Source: Paractinoplanes bogorensis
GTDB taxonomy: Bacteria > Actinomycetota > Actinomycetes > Mycobacteriales > Micromonosporaceae
Reading direction: 5' to 3'
DNA: 64,000 bases
Assembly: GCF_018829635.1 (NCBI RefSeq)
Contig: NZ_JAHKKG010000005.1
Span: 434,001-498,000 of the forward strand
This document shows, in pieces, positions 50,077-57,030 of this stretch. The first letter of the stretch is position 1; each line of letters begins with the position of its first letter. Under the pieces are notes generated by a model. The model made no database searches and had not been told where the DNA came from. It saw nothing but the letters and a program-made list of their open reading frames with translations. The translations under genes were made by a program, and so were the position numbers.

Positions 50077-53000
50077 GTGCCGGTCGACGATGACATCCGC
50101 ACCCAGGCCGGCCTCGCGGCCGCCATGGCCGAGCTGCGGAAGAGTGCCGGGCTCAGCCTGGGCGCCATCGCCGCCCGGCGAACGCCGTCCGGCGACGGCA
50201 TCTCGAAGACGACAGCGTCCAATATCGTCACCCCCGGCCGGGACCTGCCGTCCGAGGTCAGTCTCCGGTGTTTCCTGCACGCCTGCCGGGTCACCGGCGC
50301 CGACGCCGACCGGTGGCTCGCGGTGCTGGCCGCACTGCGCGAGCGCCCGGGGCCGATTCCGATTCCGCGAGCTGGTGCCGTCCCCGCCGGACCGGCCGGA
50401 CGGGCCTGGGACGAGCTCCTCACCCTGCCGCTGGTCCGGCGCGCCCGGGATCTGTCGCCGGGCGCCTTCGGTCAGCTGCGCGAGCTCGTCGACCGGATGG
50501 CCGGCATCCTCGCCGAGCCCTACGAGACCGCCCCGGCCTACATCCGGCACGACGTGGACCACGCGATCGAGGTGGTCCGGCGCCAGGGTGACCTGCTCGG
50601 CGCGGGCCTGCGCCACCTGTCCCCACGCGAGGCCCACCTGCTGATCCTGGGAGCGTTCGCGCACGACCTCGGCCGGTCACCGGCGAGCGGGCCACCCGCG
50701 CCGGCACGCATCGCGCGGTACCTCGACGAGCATCCGGACGGCACTCCGGAGGACTACGCGATCTGGGACAGCGCATGGCGACTCTCGTCCGTGCTGCACA
50801 CCGTCGACGGTGCCCTGCTCGAATGGGACCGGGTGCCGTTCCGCGACGTCCTGGCCGCGATCTGCTCGGGTCATGGTCTGCCGGGCGCCTTCCTGGACGT
50901 CGACGTCCGGTTCTGTGCCACGCTGCTGCGCCTGGCGACCCGTCTCGAACTGTGTGGCGTGCGGCGGGCGGACGACATCTTTCGCCGGCTGGGCATCGAC
51001 CGGCGGGAGACGCCACGCCTCGGCCCGGACGACGTGGAGTGGAACGCGTACGTCCGAGGGCTGCGGGTGACCTCGCGGCCCTCCGGACGCCGCGACTACG
51101 AGGTGCGGGTCGACGCGGTCCCGTTGCGCCCGGTCGTCGAGTTCGATCTGCGGGAGATGCTCGACGAACTCGAGCGTGACCTCGGTGCGGCCCAGGACGA
51201 GCGGATGATGTGGACCGCGCGCTGGGCCGACCTCCCGCTGCCCCGCGCAGTCGACCGTTCGGGCATTCAGGGAGTCGGCTACACGTACGAGAAACTGGCG
51301 TTCGAACTGGCCCGGGACGACGTGCTCGAACTGTTCACCGGCGCCCGCCTCTACGGCAACCCGGACGTCTTCGTGCGGGAGCTCTTCCAGAACGCGGTCG
51401 ACGCCGTGCGGCTCCGCGAACTGTTCGACGGCCGTCCGTGCGGAGGCGGCATCGCCATCAGCACGTGGGAGGACGAGGGCTCGATCTGGTTCCGCATCGA
51501 CGACGACGGCGTGGGCATGGACCGGCACACCATCCGTGAGTACTTCCTGCAGGTCGGCCGGTCCTACTACAACTCGGCCGATCTCCGGCGGGAACTGCGC
51601 CGGGGAGGCCGGGCCGGCGCCGGGTTCGGGGCGATCAGCCGGTTCGGCATCGGGATCATGTCGTGCTTCCTGCTCGGCGACCGGATCGAGGTGAGCACGC
51701 TCAGGGGCGCGGACGGTGGGACACCGCTGCGACTGTCCCTGTCCAAGCAGGAGGACTTCGTGGTGCTCCGGCAGGCGGGGCAGGGCTACGACCCGTTGCC
51801 GGCGCGGCCGGGGGAACCGGTCGTGGACTTCCGCGAGACTCCGGGGACGACCGTCGTCGTGCACATCGACGCGGCCAAACACGACGTACGGACGGAGAAC
51901 TTCCTCGAGCAGGCCGCCCGTTACCACTTCGACGCGGCGATCAGCCTGACCTTGAACGGGGTGACCCACCCGGGGCGGTTCGTCGACCGGCCGCTTCTCG
52001 AGCGACCCCGTTCCGAGATCCTGGACTTCGCCGATCTGTCCCGGGAGCCCGACACGACGCCATGTTTCCGGGGGCGGCTGCAGGTCTGGGCGGTGCCCGT
52101 CGACCTGTCCGCCTTCTCGCCCGATCCCCGGGTGAGGGGGCAGCTCGTGGCGTACGGGACCGTGATGGAGGGCCCCGCCCCGGCCACGATGCTCGATCTC
52201 TGGCCGAAGCACATCCAGGACGCGATCGGTCCCAAACTCCGCGCTGCCCTCGCCGGCTTGAAGATCGACGTCAGCGTCCGGCTGTCAGACGAATCCCACC
52301 ATGTGAGCGTCCGATCCGAGCACAGCACACTGAGAGAAGTCCGGTCCGCGGTGGGTCCCTTTCCCCGCGGCGAGTTGGACCGCTCCGTGGTGGGTGCTCT
52401 GCGCAAAATTCTCGGGAAGCCGAAGGATGTCGATCAGTACAACGCGTTCAGTATGTGGAACTCGGCGGAGACGACGGTCCTGCAGGTGTCCAGAGAGCTG
52501 GACGTCACCGGATGGCTGGGCCACAACGGCGTGACCCTTCCCCGCTCCGGCGAGGTGCTGGGGGTGGGCGGGACAATCGACCACGATGTCCTCGCCTTCC
52601 AGGGGCACGTCGCCCTCTCCGACGATCTGCGGCCGGATCTCACCCTGGACCGGGAGGAGATTCAGCACCTGTCCTTCGCCCTTGACGCCGCGGTCAACCT
52701 CGCGATCCGCCGGGCCCTCGCGTCGGTCGCGCCGCCGGAACTGCAACGGGCGGTCGACGGTTCGAACAGGTTTCGACCGTCCCTGCACGGTCACGACCGG
52801 ACCAACCTGGGTGTCATCCTGGACGTCATCGAGGCCGACCCGGAGGGCTGGGCGAGGGAACGGCTCTTCCAGGTCGGCGACCGCTGGCTCACGGTCGACG
52901 AGATCGCCGAGAAAGCGACCGAGTCACCGGTGGCGATCGAGAACGTCAATCCACGATTCTGGTCGTCGGGTGGTTCGTTGATATCGGAATTCATGACGCA

Positions 53001-53553
53001 GGGTCTGGCGCAACAGCGGCTCAACGTGCGGTGGCGAACGGCCACGGTTCACGGCTACGAGCAACGCCGCTACGTCGTGGTGGACGGCGGCCGCCCGCCG
53101 CAGTGGCCGGGACTGCGCCACTTCCCGCCATTCACCTTCCTGCACGATCCGGCCGAGCCGGCTCTGCAGACGGCTGAGGGCCCGCTCAACCTCGATCACC
53201 CCCTCAGCCGATGGGTGGTCTCGCGAGCACCGGAGCTGGTCGAGGCAGCACCGGGACATTTCGCGAGAATCGGTGACGCGATCCATGACCTGGCGAACAT
53301 CTGGCGGGTGCGTCCTGATGAAGGGCTGCAGGGGCGGGCCTTCCGAAATCGGGCGATGCCGGCTCTGGCCGAGTTCCTGGACGGCCGGGACCCGGACGTC
53401 CTGTTCGTTCGCACCGAGACCCGGATCATCTTCCTGGCCGCGCTCCGCCAGGCTCTGATCCGGGCCGCCCGGGCCGTACCGCACCTCGCTCCTCCCGAGG
53501 AGGTCATGCGCTGGCTGGTGGAGGAGATCCGCGCCGGGCTGGCCCAGCACTGA
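50077..53553 (+). CDS. HTH - HD - Hsp90-like GHKL ATPase fusion protein
   Basis: A 1158-residue protein of rare layout. Residues 10-90 are an XRE-like HTH (LAAAMAELRKSAGLSLGAIAARR, DGISKTTASNIV). Residues 140-300 form an HD-type hydrolase with H162 (DHAIEV), the H196-D197 pair (FAHDLG), H266 and the LLRLAT segment at 283-288. Residues about 395-600 are an Hsp90-like GHKL ATPase with N-box VRELFQNAVDA (E435, N439), G1 DDDGVGMD and G2 FGIGIMS. A further 550 residues form middle and C-terminal domains as in Hsp90. The HD-plus-Hsp90 pairing is known in actinomycetes under the name HD-CE (from memory) and is associated with conflict systems. A TACCAT at -12 to -7 from the GTG suggests a leaderless mRNA. 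Confidence 0.85.
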   Translation: MPVDDDIRTQAGLAAAMAELRKSAGLSLGAIAARRTPSGDGISKTTASNIVTPGRDLPSEVSLRCFLHACRVTGADADRWLAVLAALRERPGPIPIPRAGAVPAGPAGRAWDELLTLPLVRRARDLSPGAFGQLRELVDRMAGILAEPYETAPAYIRHDVDHAIEVVRRQGDLLGAGLRHLSPREAHLLILGAFAHDLGRSPASGPPAPARIARYLDEHPDGTPEDYAIWDSAWRLSSVLHTVDGALLEWDRVPFRDVLAAICSGHGLPGAFLDVDVRFCATLLRLATRLELCGVRRADDIFRRLGIDRRETPRLGPDDVEWNAYVRGLRVTSRPSGRRDYEVRVDAVPLRPVVEFDLREMLDELERDLGAAQDERMMWTARWADLPLPRAVDRSGIQGVGYTYEKLAFELARDDVLELFTGARLYGNPDVFVRELFQNAVDAVRLRELFDGRPCGGGIAISTWEDEGSIWFRIDDDGVGMDRHTIREYFLQVGRSYYNSADLRRELRRGGRAGAGFGAISRFGIGIMSCFLLGDRIEVSTLRGADGGTPLRLSLSKQEDFVVLRQAGQGYDPLPARPGEPVVDFRETPGTTVVVHIDAAKHDVRTENFLEQAARYHFDAAISLTLNGVTHPGRFVDRPLLERPRSEILDFADLSREPDTTPCFRGRLQVWAVPVDLSAFSPDPRVRGQLVAYGTVMEGPAPATMLDLWPKHIQDAIGPKLRAALAGLKIDVSVRLSDESHHVSVRSEHSTLREVRSAVGPFPRGELDRSVVGALRKILGKPKDVDQYNAFSMWNSAETTVLQVSRELDVTGWLGHNGVTLPRSGEVLGVGGTIDHDVLAFQGHVALSDDLRPDLTLDREEIQHLSFALDAAVNLAIRRALASVAPPELQRAVDGSNRFRPSLHGHDRTNLGVILDVIEADPEGWARERLFQVGDRWLTVDEIAEKATESPVAIENVNPRFWSSGGSLISEFMTQGLAQQRLNVRWRTATVHGYEQRRYVVVDGGRPPQWPGLRHFPPFTFLHDPAEPALQTAEGPLNLDHPLSRWVVSRAPELVEAAPGHFARIGDAIHDLANIWRVRPDEGLQGRAFRNRAMPALAEFLDGRDPDVLFVRTETRIIFLAALRQALIRAARAVPHLAPPEEVMRWLVEEIRAGLAQH

Positions 53554-53564
53554 CCCCGGCGACG

Positions 53565-53777
53565 TCAGGGCCGCCCACCCGAGCGGAAGCTGGCCATGGC
53601 GAATCCCAGCACCCCCAGCAGCAGTCCCTCCGCTCCCGCGAACGTCACCGCCCCGGCGACGATCGCCGCCGGCAGGTTCTCGCCGGAGAGGTGGGCCAGC
53701 AGGCCGCCGGCAACACCGGCGAGCGAGCTCGCCAGCACCGTGATCAACAGCCAGAGCAGTCGTGTCGTGGTCGTCAT
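53565..53777 (-). CDS. Small two-helix membrane protein
   Basis: A 70-residue protein, MTTTTRLLWLLITVLASSLAGVAGG..., with two membrane helices and a short polar link (HLSGENLPAA). It is convergent with the Hsp90-like gene (11-bp gap) and divergent from the S66-type gene across a 160-bp region with a compound inverted repeat. It may be a membrane effector or anchor of the neighbouring system, but this is inferred from position only. Confidence 0.7.
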   Translation of the reverse strand: MTTTTRLLWLLITVLASSLAGVAGGLLAHLSGENLPAAIVAGAVTFAGAEGLLLGVLGFAMASFRSGGRP

Positions 53778-53832
53778 GAGAAGTCTCCCCTCGGGCGCCG
53801 CGGACGGTTCCGCCGGCAACCGCAGGAGATCA

Positions 53833-53872
53833 GTTCACGCCGTTCAGGTCCCAGCGCCTGAACGAGGTGAAC
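53833..53872. promoter_or_regulatory. Compound inverted repeat in divergent region
   Basis: GTTCAC-N3-GTTCAGG (53833-53848), an 8-nt centre, then CCTGAAC-N3-GTGAAC (53857-53872): 13 matched pairs in two blocks. Half-sites GTTCA are also direct repeats 9 bp apart. It lies about 55 bp before the small membrane gene and 64 bp before the S66 gene. It could be an operator for a dimeric or tetrameric regulator, or an RNA hairpin. Confidence 0.6.
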
Positions 53873-53936
53873 GGTCATGCACGCCGGGCCCGATAAGGGC
53901 GAGCGGATCGCGCGGGGTTGTCGCGATACTGCTGCC

Positions 53937-54914
53937 GTGAATCCGGCTGTGCTGCGTCCCCGTGCTCTGAAACCCGGCGACCTTGTCGTCGTCGCCTCGC
54001 TGTCGGGGCCGCTCGAAGAACGGTATGTGCCTGACCTCGACCGGGCTGTGGCTGTGATCGAGGGGATGGGATTTCGTGTCCGGCGGGCGCCGCTGCTCGA
54101 GCCGGGACGCCGACGGTGGTGGAGCGCGGCGAAGCCGTCCGAGATCGCGGCCGAGCTCAATGGACTGCTGCGTGACTCCGAGGTCCGGGCGATCGTGGCG
54201 CACGACGGCGGGCAGACGGTGCTCGGCTACCTCGACCTGGTCGACTTCGCGGCGGTCGCCGCCGACCCCAAGCCGATCCTCGGGTACAGCGACATCTCCC
54301 TTCTGCACCTGGTGCTCTACGGGCGGACCGGCCTGGTCGGTTTCCACGCCGACCTGGCCACCCGCGGTCTCGGCGGGACCTGGCCGGAGGTGTCGGCGGC
54401 CCGCCGTGCGCAACTCGAGGGGCTCCACGCCGCCCTGCTGACCAGCACGGATCCGATCGGTGAGCTGCCCGCCGGCCCGTCCTGGGAGTGCTGGCGGGCG
54501 GGCTGCGCCGAGGGGCCTCTGCTGGGTGGGGTGATCAACCGGGTCGTTTTGAATCAGGCGACGCCGTACGGGCTCCCGCTCGAAGTTTTCGATGGTGCGT
54601 TGCTGTTCTGGGAGGAGGCGGGCGGCCAGGCGTCCTATGTGTGGAGCTATCTGCAAGTGCTTCGGCACAGCGGCATCCTCGACCGGATCGCCGGCATGGT
54701 CGTCGGGGTCCCGGACGCGATCGAGGGCCTCGACCCGCCCTCGCTGGCCGAGATCGTTCTCGACGTCCTCGGCGAGCGCGACATCCCGGTCCTCGGCAAC
54801 GTCGACGTCGGGCACGCCGGACCGAACCTCCCGCTGCCGATCGGTCTGCGTGCGGCCCTCGATGCCGGACGGCGGAGTCTGTCCCTGCTCGAGCCGGCCG
54901 TTCGCCCGGCGTGA
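53937..54914 (+). CDS. S66 (LD-carboxypeptidase/MccF-like) homologue without the serine
   Basis: A 325-residue member of the S66 fold. LD-carboxypeptidases trim muropeptides, and MccF-type members inactivate the peptide antibiotic microcin C7. The glutamate block (LLFWEEAGGQASYVWSYLQVLRHSGILDRIAGMVVG) and the histidine block (NVDVGHAGPNLPLPIGLRAALD) match well. The nucleophile region reads VAHDGGQTVLGYLD where family members have a serine (my alignment puts G92 there). It may be inactive or use another residue. GTG start. Confidence 0.82.
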   Translation: MNPAVLRPRALKPGDLVVVASLSGPLEERYVPDLDRAVAVIEGMGFRVRRAPLLEPGRRRWWSAAKPSEIAAELNGLLRDSEVRAIVAHDGGQTVLGYLDLVDFAAVAADPKPILGYSDISLLHLVLYGRTGLVGFHADLATRGLGGTWPEVSAARRAQLEGLHAALLTSTDPIGELPAGPSWECWRAGCAEGPLLGGVINRVVLNQATPYGLPLEVFDGALLFWEEAGGQASYVWSYLQVLRHSGILDRIAGMVVGVPDAIEGLDPPSLAEIVLDVLGERDIPVLGNVDVGHAGPNLPLPIGLRAALDAGRRSLSLLEPAVRPA

Positions 54915-54935
54915 TCTCACCCGAGTCGCGAGACC

Positions 54936-55089
54936 GGTCGAGTGGGGTCGCAAGCGCGGCGTGGGCCGGCCGAGTGGGACGGCGAGCGCGGCGGACAGGT
55001 CGTTTGGAGTGGCAAGCGCGGCGGGGCCGGTCGACTGGGGTGGCAACCTTGGCGGGCCGGTCGCGTTGGTCGGTAGCCCTGGCGTGACC
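54936..55089. repeat. Five-unit imperfect tandem repeat
   Basis: Units begin GGTCG(A/T/C)... at 54936, 54968, 54998, 55029 and 55059, that is every 30-32 bp. The consensus is GGTCGAGTGGGGT-GGCAAGCGCGGCGGGGCC. They fill the gap between the S66-type gene and the convergent reverse transcriptase gene. Units are not separated by spacers, so this is not a CRISPR array. Confidence 0.8.
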
Positions 55090-55094
55090 ACTCT

Positions 55095-56423
55095 TTAGGG
55101 CGTTGCCAAGGCTCGGTCGAGCAGAGTCTTCAGCTTGGCGGCCCGGGACGGGTGGTGGTGGGACATCCAGGCGACCCGGCCGGTCAGGTGGGCGGCGAAG
55201 TCGGCGTGGCCGTCGCGGTTGGCTTCGGCCATGCCGTGGGTGGCGGCGTTGTGCAGGATCGCGCGCAGGCGGTCGTAGTCTTCGCGCGGGACGGCCGGGC
55301 GCTCGTTGACGACCAGGCCGGTCAGGGCCTGACGCTGGGAACGGCGCCGGACCTCGGTCTTGCCGGGGTGTACCCGGAAGCCCTCCTCGGCGGCGATCCC
55401 GTCGACCAGGGCGATCAGGTGGTCCGTCTCCGTGCGGCCCAGGCGGCCCGAGAAGGCCAGGTCGTCGGCGTAACGCCCGTAGGTCACCCCGAACCGGGTG
55501 GCCAGGGCGGCCAGGCGCCGATCTAGGCGGTACGCGCACAGGTTGGCCAGTGCGGGTGACGTCGGCGCGCCCTGGGGCAGGTGCGGTTGCCGCAGCAGGG
55601 CGGCCAGGTGCGGGTCGGGGGCGGCCCGCAGCACGTGGGCGGGCGTGCGGGTGGTGGTCAGGGCGGTCAGGGTGTGGGCGACCGGTTCGGGATAGCCGAT
55701 GCCGCGGAACAATCCGTAGATCCGGGCGGCCGTGATGCTGGAGAAGAACGCCCGCAGGTCGAGGCTGATCAGCACGTCGCATCCGGCGTGGGCGCGCGCG
55801 AACGAATGAACGCCCCGGCCACGCACGAAACCGTGAACGCCCTCGTGGACCGGGACCGCCGACAGGATGTCGTCGAGCACCCGTCGTTGCAGGTCGCGCA
55901 GGCGGGGCTTGGGCGCCTCGATCAACCGGTGGGTCAGCCACGCGTAGCGGTAGTGGCGCAGCCGCTCGTCGCGGGCGTGTCGGTTGATCTCGCGGCGGTC
56001 GGCGAACCAGTCGAGTTCGTCGCCGTCGAGTCCGAGAAAGTCCGCCAGTGAGTCGATCGCGGGGGCGCCCCAGCGCATGTGGACGGTTCGGGCGGGCGTG
56101 ACGAGCCGCCGCCGGACGTGGGCGCGGCGTGTCAGGTGGAGCAGGAAACGCCTCAGCTCGCGCGGGCGGTCGGCGGGCGGTTGCGGGTACGCGTGCAGCA
56201 CGACGGCGACGAGTCGGCGAGCCCAGGGTGGGCGGGCCGCGGTCACCGTCCGTACGGCCGCAAGCATCTGATCTTTGTGCCAGGTCGTGGTGAGCAGCGC
56301 GTCGGCCACAGCGCCGGCGACCACGGACGGGGGAGAGGCAGCGTGTCCCGACGAAGCCCGGTCGTGCCTGCGCCGTGCTGCGCGAAGCGCTGAGGCGCGC
56401 CGGCGATGCGCTGCGGTGATCAC
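55095..56423 (-). CDS. Retron-type reverse transcriptase
   Basis: A 442-residue RNA-directed DNA polymerase. The RT core begins near residue 168 (RLIEAPKPRLRDLQRRVLDDIL) with LISLDLRAFFSSI (D222), LPQGAPTSP (282-290), and the catalytic YADD (318-321). The retron-specific motifs are degenerate: FARAH (208-212) at the NAxxH position just before the RT-3 aspartate, and LTG (368-370) at the VTG position. The extra N-terminal 160 residues are longer than in classical retron enzymes. GTG start. The DNA upstream folds into hairpins and could hold the template RNA. Confidence 0.9.
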   Translation of the reverse strand: MITAAHRRRASALRAARRRHDRASSGHAASPPSVVAGAVADALLTTTWHKDQMLAAVRTVTAARPPWARRLVAVVLHAYPQPPADRPRELRRFLLHLTRRAHVRRRLVTPARTVHMRWGAPAIDSLADFLGLDGDELDWFADRREINRHARDERLRHYRYAWLTHRLIEAPKPRLRDLQRRVLDDILSAVPVHEGVHGFVRGRGVHSFARAHAGCDVLISLDLRAFFSSITAARIYGLFRGIGYPEPVAHTLTALTTTRTPAHVLRAAPDPHLAALLRQPHLPQGAPTSPALANLCAYRLDRRLAALATRFGVTYGRYADDLAFSGRLGRTETDHLIALVDGIAAEEGFRVHPGKTEVRRRSQRQALTGLVVNERPAVPREDYDRLRAILHNAATHGMAEANRDGHADFAAHLTGRVAWMSHHHPSRAAKLKTLLDRALATP

Positions 56424-56525
56424 TGGACGCCCTCGGGGTTACCCCGAAGAGACCCTCGCCGCCGTTTCCGGCGGGCGACGGCCAGCTCGGGACACGCTGC
56501 CATCGGGCCAGCATAGAGGCCACCC
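56424..56525 (-). ncRNA. Candidate structured RNA upstream of the reverse transcriptase
   Basis: On the RT strand two stable hairpins precede the start. TCGCCCGCCG-GAAA-CGGCGGCGA is nine pairs with one bulged C and a GAAA tetraloop. TCGGGG-TAA-CCCCGA is a perfect 6-bp stem 12-26 bases before the GTG. Their position and the GNRA loop are what a retron msr/msd leader could look like. The space is short (about 100 nt) for a classical one, and no a1/a2 inverted ends were recognised. Confidence 0.35.
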
Positions 56526-56575
56526 TTGACGCAACTATCTGGTTGCCATAGTGTGAGTAGCAACAATCCAGTTGC
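56526..56575 (+). promoter_or_regulatory. Promoter with two GCAAC-N6-GTTGC operators
   Basis: A TTGACG -35 box (56526) is followed by the palindrome GCAAC-N6-GTTGC (56531-56546), CATAGT/TAGTGT -10-like sequence, and a second GCAAC-N6-GTTGC (56560-56575). The dyads start 29 bp apart. They flank the promoter of the SRPBCC gene and resemble ArsR-family operators, yet no ArsR gene is near. Confidence 0.65.
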
Positions 56576-56589
56576 TATAGGGGGACGAC

Positions 56590-57021
56590 ATGACCAGTCT
56601 GAGCTTCACCGTCGACAACTCGCCGCAAGAGGTGTTCAAGGCGGTCACCAACGTCGGCGGCTGGTGGACCGGCGTGGTCGAGGGCGATCCGGCCGGCGAG
56701 TTCACCTACCGCTACGAAGACCTGCACTACTCCCGGCAGCGGGTCATCGAGTGGGTGACCGATCGTAAGGTCGTCTGGCGTGTGACCGAGGCGCACCTGA
56801 CGTTCGTCGCCGACCCGGCCGAGTGGGTCGGCACCGAGATCGTCTTCGAGGTGGTCCCGCAGGGCGCGCGGACCGAGGTCCGGTTCACGCACGAGGGCCT
56901 GCGGTCCGACTTCGAGTGCTACGAACAGTGCTCGAGCGCGTGGGCCTTCTTCGTCAACGCGAGCCTGCGCCGCCTGATCGAGACGGGCGACGGCCCGGCC
57001 ACGCCACCGTGGGCCGCCTAA
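56590..57021 (+). CDS. SRPBCC (AHSA1-like) family protein
   Basis: A 143-residue START-like protein of the activator-of-Hsp90-ATPase-like (AHSA1) type. The family start SLSFTVDNSPQEVFKAVTNVGGWWTG, the RVIEWVTDRKVVWRVTEAHL strand set and the C-terminal CSSAWAFFVNASLRRLIETG helix are present. Members bind hydrophobic ligands; few act on Hsp90. It is near a bacterial Hsp90-like ATPase (50077-53553), but a direct tie is only speculation. Two operators lie in its promoter. Confidence 0.9.
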   Translation: MTSLSFTVDNSPQEVFKAVTNVGGWWTGVVEGDPAGEFTYRYEDLHYSRQRVIEWVTDRKVVWRVTEAHLTFVADPAEWVGTEIVFEVVPQGARTEVRFTHEGLRSDFECYEQCSSAWAFFVNASLRRLIETGDGPATPPWAA

Positions 57022-57030
57022 GGTCGGACC

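Noticed and set aside
54936..55089. CRISPR array next to the reverse transcriptase
   Set aside because: Units are contiguous and degenerate, with no unique spacers and no cas genes nearby.
55230..55260. HNAATH near the RT C-terminus as the retron NAxxH motif
   Set aside because: The retron NAxxH lies before the third RT motif; the true position holds FARAH (residues 208-212). The later match (391-396) is in the wrong place.
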